NCBI RefSeq assembly: GCF_008932115.1
Contig: NZ_CP044543.1
Coordinates: 4,470,501-4,534,500, forward strand
DNA from: Bradyrhizobium betae
Lineage (GTDB): Bacteria; Pseudomonadota; Alphaproteobacteria; Rhizobiales; Xanthobacteraceae
Direction of reading: 5' to 3'
DNA: 64,000 bases
A program made the position numbers and the translations under genes. Position 1 is the stretch's first letter. Each line of letters starts with the position of its first letter. Under the pieces are notes generated by a model. That model saw only the letters and a list, made by a program, of their open reading frames with translations. It was not told where the DNA came from and did no database searches. Shown here piece by piece: positions 10,001 through 20,435 of this stretch.

Positions 10001-10156
10001 ATGAAGCGCGTCGCGACATGGGCCTTCTACGCCGTCAGCGCGCTGGCGATCGCCTACCTCGCGCTCTACGCCTATGCGATGTTCAGCGGCCAGCCGATCG
10101 TGCCGGGCGACCCCATCCACATCTTCCGCAAGCCCGACGCACCGAGTTATTCGTGA
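10001..10156 (+). CDS. small single-helix membrane protein
   Basis: A 51-residue frame starting at ATG 10001. It has a basic N-terminus (MKRVATW), one hydrophobic helix (about residues 7-30, rich in Ala and Tyr) and a short polar tail with IVPGDPIHIFRKPDAP. It is short but has the composition of a real inner-membrane microprotein. It lies 87 bases after the flavin reductase. Function is unknown. Confidence 0.5.
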   Translation: MKRVATWAFYAVSALAIAYLALYAYAMFSGQPIVPGDPIHIFRKPDAPSYS

Positions 10157-10203
10157 CGGCTATCTCAAGTCGTCATGGCCGGGCTTGACGGAGTGCGCTG
10201 CAT

Positions 10204-11352
10204 TCACCCCCGCAAGATCGCCAGCGCCAGCGCCTGAGCGCGCGGCACGATGCTGTCGATCTCCAGATATTCCTCCGGCGTGTGCGCGAGCCCGCCGACC
10301 GGGCCGAGGCCGCAGATCGTCGGCGTGCCGACCGCTGCGGTGAAACCGGAATCGGCGCAGCCGCCGGAGAATTCGCCCTGCAGCGTGGTGAGGCCGACCT
10401 GCTTTGCGGCGGCCTGATAGCCCTCGAACAGCGTCTTCGAGGCCTCGCTTTGCACCACTGGCACGAACTCGCCCTTGATCGTCAGCGTCGCGCTGGTGCC
10501 CGGCACGTAAGGCGTCGCGATGATCTTTTCGATCGCGGCCATGATCCGAGCGCGATCCGACGGATCGACATAGCGCAGGTCGATCTGCCCTTCCGCGTAA
10601 GGCGCCGTGGTGTTGACGGACTGACCGCCCGAGACGAGGCCGACATTGAGCGTGATGCCCTTGTCGAGATCGGTCAGCGCATGGATCTGGACGATCTTGT
10701 GCGCGAGCTCGCCGATCGCGCTGACGCCCGCGGCGAAATTGGCGCCGGAATGCGCGGCTTTGCCGGTGATGGCAAAATGCATGAAGATGCCGCCCTTGCG
10801 GCCGGTGACGATGTTGCCTGTGGGGCGGCCCGGTTCCGAATTGAACACGGCGCGGGCGGCGCGCCCCTCGCGCTCGATCACCGGGCGGGAGGAGGGCGAG
10901 CCGATTTCCTCGTCGGAGGTGATCAGCAGCTTGATCGGATGCGGGCTGCCGCCGAACTTGTGGAAGGCCGTTGCCACGAACACGTTCATGACGAGGCCGG
11001 ACTTCATGTCGGCGACGCCGGGTCCGTAGGCACGACCGTCCTTGATCGTGAACGGGCGCCGCCCGGCCTCGCCCTTGCCGAACACGGTGTCGCGATGTCC
11101 CATCAGCAAGACCGGCTTCTCGTTGCTGCCGGGCTTTGCCACGTCGGCATGGATCGCATCGCCGAAATTGGCATCGCTCTCGCGCCGGAACGGAATGCCG
11201 TGCTCGGCAAAATGCCGCTCGAACCGCGCACCGACCGCATCGACGCCCTCCTTGTCATAAGACCCGGAATCGATGTTCACGACGTCGCGCAGCAGGTCGA
11301 TCATCGCCTGTCGCTGTGACGCCAGCCAGTCCGTGATTTGAGCTTGAGACAT
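10204..11352 (-). CDS. M20 family metallopeptidase (carboxypeptidase G2-like)
   Basis: A 382-residue zinc peptidase. Metal and catalytic residues are in place: GHRDTVF (HxD), GPGVADMKSG (bridging Asp), TSDEEIGS (catalytic Glu pair), NSEPGRP and LAHTPEEYLE (late His). The dimerisation domain holds AAHSGANFAAG. It probably removes C-terminal glutamate or hydrolyses a related amide in the cytoplasm; no signal peptide is seen. It is a single-gene unit convergent with the sulfonate operon. Confidence 0.88.
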   Translation of the reverse strand: MSQAQITDWLASQRQAMIDLLRDVVNIDSGSYDKEGVDAVGARFERHFAEHGIPFRRESDANFGDAIHADVAKPGSNEKPVLLMGHRDTVFGKGEAGRRPFTIKDGRAYGPGVADMKSGLVMNVFVATAFHKFGGSPHPIKLLITSDEEIGSPSSRPVIEREGRAARAVFNSEPGRPTGNIVTGRKGGIFMHFAITGKAAHSGANFAAGVSAIGELAHKIVQIHALTDLDKGITLNVGLVSGGQSVNTTAPYAEGQIDLRYVDPSDRARIMAAIEKIIATPYVPGTSATLTIKGEFVPVVQSEASKTLFEGYQAAAKQVGLTTLQGEFSGGCADSGFTAAVGTPTICGLGPVGGLAHTPEEYLEIDSIVPRAQALALAILRG

Positions 11353-11449
11353 GTGGTTCCTCGCGTGGTTTTCACGCGGGGTTATAGGGCGTCGGGCAGT
11401 CGCGACCTAGTCGAAGAACGCGGTGCGGCCCTGCGCTCAGTACGTCGTT

Positions 11450-11585
11450 CACCGTCACCCTGAGGTGGCCGCTTCTTCAGCGGCCCTCGAAGGGCGACGG
11501 TCCGGCCGCACCGGTGGCCGTTCATCCTTCGAGGCTCCGCACGCGATGCGTTCGCATCGCATACGTCGCGCCTCAGGATGACGGG
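11450..11585. repeat. palindromic intergenic repeat (CCTTCGAGG/CCTCAGGATGACGG type)
   Basis: In the 315-base gap between the M20 gene and flbD, a copy of a compound palindrome runs from CCGTCACCCTGAGG to CGCCTCAGGATGACGG, with CCTCGAAGGGCGACGG and CATCCTTCGAGGCTC inside. No gene is seen in this gap. Confidence 0.65.
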
Positions 11586-11667
11586 TAGGCATGGGCGTAG
11601 TCGCCCGCCAAGAAAGATGCCCGGGCTAGGCCCGGGCATCTACATTCTCTAACCGTCGGAGTGCCGC

Positions 11668-13053
<1,386 letters not shown>

Positions 13054-13111
13054 GTCAGTCTCCTGTCCGTCTGGTCGCGCTGCCGCGCGTCATTCCTTGC
13101 AGTCGCAAGTG

Positions 13112-13462
13112 CTAGCTGCGTTCGGTCTTGATGATTTCGGTCATGGTCACGCCGAGCTTGTCTTCCACCAGGACGACTTCGCCGCGGGCGACCAGCTTGT
13201 TGTTGACGTAGATGTCGATGGCTTCGCCGACGCGCCGGTCGAGCTCGAGCACGGTGCCGGGCCCGAGCTTCAAGAGCTCGCCGACGTCCATCTTGGAGCG
13301 GCCGAGCACGGCCGAGACCTGCACGGGAACGTCGAACACGGCCTCGAGGTCGGCGGCGGCGCGCGCCGCATATTCGTCCTCGGTGTAGCCGACATCGGTG
13401 CCGGTGGGCGGCAGCGGGCCGTTGAGATCGGGCAGCGGGACCTGTCCGTCGGTGTCGCTCAT
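13112..13462 (-). CDS. fliN: flagellar motor switch protein FliN
   Basis: A 116-residue protein with an acidic N-terminus and a C-terminal SpoA (surface presentation of antigens) domain: VFDVPVQVSAVLGRSKM, LGPGTVLELDR and NNKLVARGEVV. It forms the lower C-ring and binds phospho-CheY or FliH. It starts four bases after the fliH stop, so the two are co-transcribed. Confidence 0.93.
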   Translation of the reverse strand: MSDTDGQVPLPDLNGPLPPTGTDVGYTEDEYAARAAADLEAVFDVPVQVSAVLGRSKMDVGELLKLGPGTVLELDRRVGEAIDIYVNNKLVARGEVVLVEDKLGVTMTEIIKTERS

Positions 13463-13465
13463 GGC

Positions 13466-14089
13466 TTAGTTCCCCCTGCGGGACGCGACATAGCGTCCGA
13501 CCATTTCGTCGATCTTGGCCGCGATGGCGCCGCGCTCCAGCACGACGCCGCCATCGGCCCATTCGATCCGGCAGTCGCCGGTGGCAATTTCAGGTTCGGC
13601 CAGGATCACCAGCCGGCTCTCGAAGCCGCTCTGCTTGGCGAGCCGCTCGATCTTCTCCCGCGCGCTGTCGTAGAGCGCGTCGTTGATGCGGACGACCAGA
13701 TGCGGCGTCGCGACCAGATGCGAGAAGCAGTCCTTGACCAGCGCCATGACCTCGCCGAGCGGCTCGGCGGCGACCAGATCGGCGCACAGCTTGCGCGCCA
13801 CGGCCACCGCGACGTCGACCGCCTCGGTCTCCATCTTGGACTCGATATTGCCGATGCCCGAGGCGATGCCCCTGATGCCGATGTTGATTTCTTCCAAGGC
13901 GAGCGCAACGCGGCGATCGCTCTCGGCCTTGGCCTCGCGCTGGCCGGCGGCAAAGCCGTCCTGGTAGGCGCGCGCCTCGGCTTCCGCGACCTTCTGGGCG
14001 ATCTCGGCCGCGGTCGCCGCCTTCTCATGCGGCGAGCGCTCGGGCGCCGCGAAGTCGGTATCGAACAGGAATTTTGCCGGAGCGGCCAT
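13466..14089 (-). CDS. fliH: flagellar export ATPase regulator FliH
   Basis: A 207-residue protein with an Ala/Glu-rich coiled-coil N-terminal half (AAEIAQKVAEAEARAYQDGF) and a C-terminal domain like FliH/V-ATPase E subunit (RKLCADLVAAEPL, ILAEPEIATGDCRIEWADGG). FliH holds the FliI ATPase at the export gate. ATG 14089 overlaps the fliG stop by one base (TGATG). fliI is not in the window. Confidence 0.88.
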   Translation of the reverse strand: MAAPAKFLFDTDFAAPERSPHEKAATAAEIAQKVAEAEARAYQDGFAAGQREAKAESDRRVALALEEINIGIRGIASGIGNIESKMETEAVDVAVAVARKLCADLVAAEPLGEVMALVKDCFSHLVATPHLVVRINDALYDSAREKIERLAKQSGFESRLVILAEPEIATGDCRIEWADGGVVLERGAIAAKIDEMVGRYVASRRGN

Positions 14090-15186
14090 CAATACACCAG
14101 CTCGTCGTCGGCGCGGTTCTTGGTCAGCATGATCTCGCCCTTGGCGGCGAGATCCTTGGCGAGGTTGACCAGCAGCGCCTGGGCTTCGTCGACGTCGCGC
14201 AGGCGGACCGGGCCCAGCGCCGCCATGTCGTCCTGCAGCATCTTGGCCGCGCGCGAGGACATGTTGCCGAAGAAGAAGTTGCGGACGTCCTCGTTGGCGC
14301 TCTTGAGCGCGACGCCGAGCTTGTCCTTGTCGACGTTGCGCATCAGGGTCTGGGCCGAACCGGAATCGAGCTTCACCAGGTCGTCGAAGGTGAACATCAG
14401 CGCCTTGATGCGCTCGGCTGATTCGCGATTGTCCTCTTCCAGCGAGGTGATGAAGCGGGTTTCGGTCTGGCGGTCGAAATTGTTGAAGATTTCCGCCATC
14501 ACCTCGTGGGCGTCCCGGCGGCGGGTCTGCGACAAATTGGACATGAATTCGGTGCGCAGCGTCTTCTCCACGCTCTCGATCACCTCCTTCTGCACCGCTT
14601 CCATCTTCAGCATGCGGTTGATGACGTCGAGCGCGAGCTCCTCGGGCAGGATGCCGAGCACGCGGGCGGCGTGCTCCGACTTCAGCTTCGACAGCACCAC
14701 CGCGATGGTCTGCGGGTATTCGTTCTTGAGATAGTTGGCGAGGACCTCTTCCTGCACGTTGGAGAGCTTCTCCCACATGTTGCGGCCGGCCGGGCCGCGG
14801 ATCTCGTCCATGATGCCGTTGACGCGCTCCGGCGGCAGGTACTGCTGCAGCAGCCGCTCGGTGGCGTCGAAATTGCCCATCAGCGCGCCCGAGGCCGACA
14901 TGCGCGAGACGAATTCGAGCAGCATGTCCTCGACGGTATCGACCTCGACGGTGCCGAGCGTCGACATTTCCAGCGAGAGCTGGCGGACTTCTTCGTCGTC
15001 GAGCAGGCCCCAGATCTTGCCGCCATATTGCTCGCCCAGCGCCAGCATCAGGATTGCGGCGCGCCGCGGTCCGGACAATGGCTCGGTTCCCTTGCCGTTC
15101 TTGGCGCGGTCGCCGGCGCGCTGACCCAGCGTGGAGATCACGCTGGTGATGTCGTTGGAGTTGGCGTTCTGCGCGTTGGCGGCCAT
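14089..15186 (-). CDS. fliG: flagellar motor switch protein FliG
   Basis: A 365-residue protein of normal FliG length. [16 protein letters not shown] marks the N-terminal domain that binds FliF; the middle has [13 protein letters not shown]; the C-terminal torque-generating domain has [14 protein letters not shown] and the charged loop RNVDKDKL. It lies between fliF and fliH in the usual order. Confidence 0.95.
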   Translation of the reverse strand: MAANAQNANSNDITSVISTLGQRAGDRAKNGKGTEPLSGPRRAAILMLALGEQYGGKIWGLLDDEEVRQLSLEMSTLGTVEVDTVEDMLLEFVSRMSASGALMGNFDATERLLQQYLPPERVNGIMDEIRGPAGRNMWEKLSNVQEEVLANYLKNEYPQTIAVVLSKLKSEHAARVLGILPEELALDVINRMLKMEAVQKEVIESVEKTLRTEFMSNLSQTRRRDAHEVMAEIFNNFDRQTETRFITSLEEDNRESAERIKALMFTFDDLVKLDSGSAQTLMRNVDKDKLGVALKSANEDVRNFFFGNMSSRAAKMLQDDMAALGPVRLRDVDEAQALLVNLAKDLAAKGEIMLTKNRADDELVY

Positions 15187-15206
15187 GTCAGATCACTTCT
15201 TGATTC

Positions 15207-15254
15207 ACTTGGCAGGTTACTTGGCGAGTTACTTGGCGGACTATTTGGCTGGTT
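15207..15254. repeat. four tandem 12-bp units between fliG and fliF
   Basis: Units ACTTGGCAGGTT, ACTTGGCGAGTT, ACTTGGCGGACT and ATTTGGCTGGTT follow one another. The last unit runs into the fliF stop codon region. It looks like local slippage that duplicated the end of fliF. Confidence 0.7.
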
Positions 15255-16857
15255 CGGCCAGCCATTGGCGGATGATGGCGACGGTTTCGTTGGGGTTGCG
15301 CTCGGCGAGCTCGCCGACGCGATGAACGGACTGGGCGTGGACCTGGCCCTGGACGGTGGCGACGTCGATCGCGGCTGACGCGCCGTTCGGCAGCAGCTGC
15401 TGGCCGCTGCCGGCCGGCGCGGCCTCGTCGCTCGCGGAGGGGCCGGTCAGAACGCCGGAGATGGCGGCGGCGACCTCGTCGGACGCCAGGATGCGCTTGA
15501 CCAGCGGCCGGATCACCAGGAACAGCACGACCAGGCCGAGCAGCATCATCACGCCGAGCTCGACGAAGTACATGACGTCGTCCTTGGTGAACTGCAGCAT
15601 GCCGAGGAAGCCGGCGGGCTCGGTGATCGGAGCGGTGGAGGGGGCGTCGGCAAAGCGCAAATTCACGACCTCGACCTGGTCGCCGCGCTTCTGGTCGAAG
15701 CCGATCGCCGAGCGTACCAGCGTGGCGATGCGGTCGAGCTGTTCCTTGGTGCGGTCGGTGTAGGCGAGCTCGCCCTTGTCGTTCTTGGTGTAGATGCCGT
15801 CGACCAGCACCGCGACCGAGATGCGGTTGACCCGGCCGGCCTCGGTCACCTCGGTCTTGGTGGTGCGGGAGATCTCGTAATTGTTGGTCTCTTCGGTCTT
15901 CTTGCTCTGGTCCTTCGCCGCCGCGCCGCCGTTCTGCTGGTTGCCGGGCAGCTCGTTGTTGACGGTGACCTGGCCGTTGCTGTCGGCGGTCTGGCTCTGT
16001 TCTTCGCGGGTCTGGCTCGAGCGCAGCACACGGCCCTCGGGATCGAACTTGTCCGAGGTCTGGGTGACCTTGTTGAAGTCGAAATCGGCCGAGAGCTGCA
16101 CGCGGGCGCGGCCCGTGCCGACCACGGAGGAGACGATGTCCTCGACCTGCTTGCGGATCCGCTTCTCGAAGGCGACGCGGCGCTCTTCTCCGATCGCCTG
16201 CTCCGGATCGGTCTGGGCGCCGTCGGCGAGCAGCTGGCCGGCCTCGTCGACGATCGAGACCCGCTGCGGCTTCAGCCCGTTGACGGCGGAGGCGACCAGA
16301 TGGCGGATGGCGCGGATCTGCTGGGCTTCCAGCGCGCCGCGGACCCGGACCACGATCGAGGCCGACGGCTCCGGCGCCTCGCGCGAGAACAGCGGACGCT
16401 CGGGCAGCACCAGATGGACGCGGGCGGCCTGGATCCGGTCGATGGCGCGGATGGTGCGGGCGAGTTCGCCTTCCAGCGCGCGCAAGTGATTGATATTCTG
16501 GACGAAAGAGGTGGTGCCGAGGGCGTCCGACTTGTCGAACACTTCATAGCCGACGCCGCCGCCCTTGGGCAGGCCGCCCTCGGCGAGCTTCATCCGCAGC
16601 CGCGTGACCTTGTCCTTGGGCACCATGATGATGCTGCCTTCATTGCGCAGCTCGAACTGGATGCCCTGGCGTTCCAGGTCCTTGATGATGCCCGAGGAAT
16701 CCTCGACGCTGAGGTCGGTGAACAGCGTCGTCATCTGCGGCGTGGTCACCCGCATGATGACGAACGCGAAAAAGCCGATGAGCGCGGCGGTGACCGCGAT
16801 CATCGCCCCGAACCGGGCGGCGCCGATACCCTTCAGAAAGTCCGCAAGACCTTGCAA
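15241..16857 (-). CDS. fliF: flagellar MS-ring protein FliF
   Basis: A 538-residue inner-membrane ring protein. It has two membrane spans (about residues 20-40 and 435-460) around a periplasmic secretory-lectin/FliF domain: MVPKDKVTRLRMKLAEGGLP and VHLVLPERPLFSREAPEPSA are diagnostic. The C-terminal tail binds FliG, the next gene. It is the first gene of the minus-strand fliF-G-H-N-flbD unit. Confidence 0.95.
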   Translation of the reverse strand: MQGLADFLKGIGAARFGAMIAVTAALIGFFAFVIMRVTTPQMTTLFTDLSVEDSSGIIKDLERQGIQFELRNEGSIIMVPKDKVTRLRMKLAEGGLPKGGGVGYEVFDKSDALGTTSFVQNINHLRALEGELARTIRAIDRIQAARVHLVLPERPLFSREAPEPSASIVVRVRGALEAQQIRAIRHLVASAVNGLKPQRVSIVDEAGQLLADGAQTDPEQAIGEERRVAFEKRIRKQVEDIVSSVVGTGRARVQLSADFDFNKVTQTSDKFDPEGRVLRSSQTREEQSQTADSNGQVTVNNELPGNQQNGGAAAKDQSKKTEETNNYEISRTTKTEVTEAGRVNRISVAVLVDGIYTKNDKGELAYTDRTKEQLDRIATLVRSAIGFDQKRGDQVEVVNLRFADAPSTAPITEPAGFLGMLQFTKDDVMYFVELGVMMLLGLVVLFLVIRPLVKRILASDEVAAAISGVLTGPSASDEAAPAGSGQQLLPNGASAAIDVATVQGQVHAQSVHRVGELAERNPNETVAIIRQWLAEPAK

Positions 16858-16937
16858 GCAACCGCCCCAACAGATTCGGCCGCTTTCACTGGAAGGGGCC
16901 GACTGGGCAATTATTGCCTAGGTGATGGTTTCGATAT

Positions 16938-16953
16938 GGTTAACGAAGGTTAA
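16938..16953. promoter_or_regulatory. pair of GGTTAA direct repeats upstream of fliF (CtrA-like half sites)
   Basis: GGTTAACGAAGGTTAA places two identical half sites one helical turn apart, about 80-95 bases upstream of the fliF start. On the minus strand they read TTAACC twice. CtrA in Caulobacter binds TTAA-N7-TTAA; here the spacer between TTAA cores is six, so the match is imperfect. Neighbouring sciP (a CtrA inhibitor) makes the idea reasonable. Confidence 0.3.
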
Positions 16954-16987
16954 GAGGTCGGACAAAAGTCGCCCGAAAAGCAAACAT

Positions 16988-17022
16988 GAAAAAAATCGGC
17001 CTCGCGGGGCGAGGCCGATTTT
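16988..17022 (-). terminator. rho-independent terminator after sciP
   Basis: A perfect 13-bp stem (AAAATCGGCCTCG / CGAGGCCGATTTT) with a five-base loop is followed on the minus strand by a run of T. It lies 30 bases past the sciP stop. Confidence 0.85.
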
Positions 17023-17050
17023 CGTCAAAAGCCGCAGATTTCCGGATCGC

Positions 17051-17326
17051 TTACTGGCGATATTGCTGGATGCGGGTGGTGCGAAGACCCGCCAGACCGT
17101 GCTGGTCGATGGAAAACTGCCAGGAAAGGAATTCGTCGACCGTCAGGGTGTAACGGCTGCAGGCCTCCTCGAGGGAGAGAAGCCCGCCACGCACAGCGGC
17201 GACGACTTCGGCCTTGCGGCGGATCACCCAGCGTTTGGTGCCGGGTGCGGGCAAGTCTGCAATCGTCAGCGGACTGCCGTCCGGCCCGATGACGTATTTT
17301 ACCCTCGGGCGATGGGGTTCTGTCAT
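17051..17326 (-). CDS. sciP: SciP/DUF1153 cell-cycle regulator
   Basis: A 91-residue protein. RPRVKYVIGPDGSPLT, KRWVIRRKAEVVAAVRGG, LLSLEEACSRY and the final helix with LRTTRIQQYR match the DUF1153 family. Its Caulobacter member SciP inhibits transcription by the cell-cycle regulator CtrA. ATG 17326 is chosen because homologous proteins begin near MTEPHRP; an upstream ATG at 17347 would add seven residues. It stands alone with its own terminator. Confidence 0.85.
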   Translation of the reverse strand: MTEPHRPRVKYVIGPDGSPLTIADLPAPGTKRWVIRRKAEVVAAVRGGLLSLEEACSRYTLTVDEFLSWQFSIDQHGLAGLRTTRIQQYRQ

Positions 17327-17550
17327 GGCGTACTCACAAACTCTCAACCACTGAACTCACGCCGTAACCCTACGCGTGCGGGCTTAAAAATCCGCTAAGC
17401 CTAAGGCATCAATACAATTCTCCTTGAAAATGGCTGGAACACAGCCGTCCCGGCCGGCGGAACGGTTGTGTCCAGGCCGGTCGAGGGGGTCTTCCTAAAT
17501 ACTTTACTAAAGAACAGAGGCCTGCGAGGGGGCACGCTAGGCGCTCGACT

Positions 17551-17693
17551 GTCGTCCCGGCGAACGCCGGGACCCATACCGCGAAATTTATCGATGAGAC
17601 CCAGGCAGCAGTACCGGGAATGAGTTCCTAACCACGAATTTTCGCCAAATGTCTTCCTGTGGTTATGGATCCCCGCGTTCGCGGGGATGACAC
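17551..17693. repeat. palindromic repeat (GTCCCGGCGAACGCCGGGACCCAT type)
   Basis: The 391-base space between sciP and flgD holds inverted ends GTCGTCCCGGCGAACGCCGG and TATGGATCCCCGCG...CGGGGATGACAC. This is another dispersed repeat family. No gene is apparent in 17327-17717. Confidence 0.65.
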
Positions 17694-17717
17694 TTCATAT
17701 GCGGCGCTGCGCGAGCC

Positions 17718-18431
17718 TCAATTGCCGGTGCTGGTGGCGATGATGCTCTTCACCTGGTTCAGCGTGTAGCTGTTGCCGTCGATCGTGAGCAGCGGCGGCG
17801 ACTGGGTCAGGTCGACCGACGACACCGTGCCCTGCACCTGCGCCGCGACGCCGACCGCATTGCCCGAAGCGTCCTTGCCGGTCGCCGAGATCGTGTACTT
17901 GCCATCCGGCCATTGCGAGCCGTCATTGCCCTGGCCGTTCCAGGTGAAGGGAATGTCGGGGCCGGCGCCGGCGGTATATTTGCCGGTAAACACGGTCTGG
18001 CCGCTGGCATTGGCCACGGTGATGTCAACGGTCGCATCGCTCGGCACGTTGAGATGCCAGGTCGCCGACGACTTCGTCATGGTCGCGGTCGAGCCGTCGA
18101 CCAGCGCGGTCTTGCCGACGAAGTCCAGCGCCTGCGTCGCCTGCGTGGTCTTCTGCAGGGTGACGAGCTGGGTCAGCGCATCGTTGGTCTTGAGCTGCTG
18201 CTCGACGCCCGCGAATTGCACCAGCTGCTGGGTGAACTGGTTGGTGTCGAGCGGGGAGAGCGGGTTCTGGTTCTGCAGCTGCGTCGTCAGCAGCGTCAGG
18301 AAGGTCTGGAAATTGCCCGCGAGCGTTGCGCCGGTGGACGAGCCCAGCGAGCTCGACGAGGACGACGACGATGACGTCGGGGTCGTCCCGGAGACGGGTG
18401 TCGGCGCAGTGGCGGCATTCGTGGTGGTCAT
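17718..18431 (-). CDS. flgD: flagellar hook assembly scaffold FlgD
   Basis: A 237-residue protein. The conserved N-terminal part is NFQTFLTLLTTQLQNQNPLS followed by DTNQFTQQLVQFAGVEQQ; the rest is a FlgD Ig/tudor region (FTWNGQGNDGSQWPDGKYT). It caps the growing hook outside the cell. A Ser-rich linker occupies residues 13-32. It follows the fliK-like gene by 13 bases on the same strand. Confidence 0.92.
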   Translation of the reverse strand: MTTTNAATAPTPVSGTTPTSSSSSSSSSLGSSTGATLAGNFQTFLTLLTTQLQNQNPLSPLDTNQFTQQLVQFAGVEQQLKTNDALTQLVTLQKTTQATQALDFVGKTALVDGSTATMTKSSATWHLNVPSDATVDITVANASGQTVFTGKYTAGAGPDIPFTWNGQGNDGSQWPDGKYTISATGKDASGNAVGVAAQVQGTVSSVDLTQSPPLLTIDGNSYTLNQVKSIIATSTGN

Positions 18432-18444
18432 GGTCGCTTACTCC

Positions 18445-20229
18445 TCACACTCTGATGTCGACGCCGCTGCTCGATCCGAGCATGCGGCCGTAGCCGCGCC
18501 CGACGGGCGCAGCGGCAACATTGTCGTCCTCGCTGATGATCAGTCGGCGGGAATTGCCGCCATTGTCGTTGTTCTGCCCGGAATTCTGGCCCGACGAATT
18601 CTGGTCGCGCAGGCTAAAGGACAGCCCGTTGCTGCCGGTCTTGAAGCCGGCGTCGTCGAGCGCGCGCTGCAATTGCGGCGCGTCCTGCCGCAGCATCTGC
18701 AGCGTCTCCGGCTTCTCGACCGTGAGATGCGAGGTGACCTGGCCGTTGCGGTCGACATTGATGCGCACGTCGATGCGGCCGAGGTCGATCGGATCGAGGC
18801 TGATGTCGAAGCGCGTCTTGCCGGCGCGTGCGGCGGCCGCGATCTCGATCGGCACGCCGCTGATCGGCACGGCCGTCGCGTTGGCCGCGGTCGCGGTCAG
18901 CGTCGCGGTCGATGCGGTCGCGGCCGATGTCGTGTTGGTCACCGGCGCCTGGATGGCGGAGGCGGCCTGCGCGCTGGTGTCGGTCGCGGCGACATTGGCC
19001 TGCGCGGCCGCATGCGCATGCGTGCCGTTGGTCGCACTGGTCGCATCGGTGGTGCCGGCCTTGGCATCGGCCTTCGTATCAGCCTTGGCGTCGGTCGGGC
19101 CGGCCTCGGCCTGCGGTTTTGCGGTTTGCGCCTGCGCGGCGGTGGCGGCCGTCGCATTGGCCGGCGCTTGCGCGGCGTTCGCGTTGCCCGCGCCCTGGCC
19201 GATATTGGAAGCGTCGGCCTGTCCTTGCGCGGTGGCGACGGCCTTGAACGAGGTCTTCGGCGTGCCCTGGTCGACTGCGGCGATCAGGCCGCCATTGGTC
19301 TTGGCATCGGTCGCGGCGCCGTCGGTGATGGCGGTGGCGGTATCCCCGAGCGGCGCCGTGGTGTTGGCATCGACCTTGGCGCCGGCGGTCTTGGCGCTCT
19401 TGTCGCTTGCCGTCGCAGTGTCGGTCTTGCCGGCGATCTGCGCCGTGGTGGAGGCGCTGGCGGCGATGCCGGCGGCCGCGATCGTCAGCGGCGAGGCGGC
19501 GGCATCGCTGGCCTGGCTTGCCGCGGCCGCGGCCGCGTTCGGATCGACCGGCACCACGGGCACGGCCACCACGATTGCGTTCGGATCTGTGACCGCGACC
19601 TGCGTCGTATCGACTTGCGCAGCGGCTGCGGCATCGGCCGCAGTCAACCCGTCGGTGGTGCTGGTCTTGTCACCCTTGCCGTCGCCCGACTTGTCCGCCG
19701 ATTTGGCGTCGGAGGACCCGGACTTGTCCTTCTTGGCGGACTTGCCCGCATCCTTGGCAGAATCTTTGGCCGGACCCGCCGCCGTGTCGTTCCTGGCGGG
19801 GGGCGAATTGTCTTGAGCGTCGCTCGCTTTGCTCTGCGAGGACGGGTCGCTCGCGGAGCTGTCGCGCGAATTCCGCTCGGACGCGGACGACGAGGAGGAG
19901 GAGGAATCAGTCCGGCGCGGCGCGCTGTCCTGCGCGGTGGCGGCCGCGTTGTTGTTGACCGCCTGGGTGTTGCTGTCGACCAGCGAGCCGAAGGAGCTGT
20001 TGCTGTCCTTCGTGCTCTGCGACCGGGCAGTCTTTGGCTGCGCGCTGGGAACTGGCACGCTGGCAGCTACATCTGACGTCCGACCGACCACAGGCGACCC
20101 CTTGAAAACATCTTCGCCATAAGGGGTAGCAAGGAGTGGGCCAGCCCCGCGATGAGGCGATTTATCATGTAAAATCAATGCCTTGATAAATCGAGCGCGC
20201 CGCCGCGACACCCTCGCGAACCCCGGCAT
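18445..20229 (-). CDS. fliK: flagellar hook-length control protein FliK
   Basis: A protein of up to 594 residues. Most of it is low-complexity Ala/Thr/Asp/Ser sequence, as expected of the flexible ruler part. The C-terminal ~110 residues hold the FliK core LDPIDLGRIDVRINVDRNGQ, followed by TLQMLRQDAPQLQRALDDAG. It measures hook length and switches export specificity. The true start is uncertain: ATG 20229 gives a basic 40-residue leader that may not be translated. It precedes flgD. Confidence 0.88.
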   Translation of the reverse strand: MPGFARVSRRRARFIKALILHDKSPHRGAGPLLATPYGEDVFKGSPVVGRTSDVAASVPVPSAQPKTARSQSTKDSNSSFGSLVDSNTQAVNNNAAATAQDSAPRRTDSSSSSSSASERNSRDSSASDPSSQSKASDAQDNSPPARNDTAAGPAKDSAKDAGKSAKKDKSGSSDAKSADKSGDGKGDKTSTTDGLTAADAAAAAQVDTTQVAVTDPNAIVVAVPVVPVDPNAAAAAASQASDAAASPLTIAAAGIAASASTTAQIAGKTDTATASDKSAKTAGAKVDANTTAPLGDTATAITDGAATDAKTNGGLIAAVDQGTPKTSFKAVATAQGQADASNIGQGAGNANAAQAPANATAATAAQAQTAKPQAEAGPTDAKADTKADAKAGTTDATSATNGTHAHAAAQANVAATDTSAQAASAIQAPVTNTTSAATASTATLTATAANATAVPISGVPIEIAAAARAGKTRFDISLDPIDLGRIDVRINVDRNGQVTSHLTVEKPETLQMLRQDAPQLQRALDDAGFKTGSNGLSFSLRDQNSSGQNSGQNNDNGGNSRRLIISEDDNVAAAPVGRGYGRMLGSSSGVDIRV

Positions 20230-20435
20230 TTCTGCCGCCCCGGCAAGAATTGCCCTAAGCTGGCCGCACGCGTGATTGCTTCACCGGAATGCCGCCTATA
20301 TTAAAGAGGCGCTCTCAGCCGCTTTCGACCGGGCAGACCGTGCCTTTCGGGAACTTGAGTTCCCTTGGGATTGCCGATGTCCGGGCCAGAAGCACATCGC
20401 GGATCGCCGAACGCCGCCGTCACACCTTAAAAGCC

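Noticed and set aside
10282..11319. 345-codon plus-strand open frame opposite the M20 peptidase
   Set aside because: Charged low-complexity product with no domain; the minus strand encodes a complete metallopeptidase.
16907..16920. Sigma-54-like GG...GC pair upstream of fliF on the minus strand
   Set aside because: Only eight bases between the GGC and GC parts, about two short of the -24/-12 spacing.
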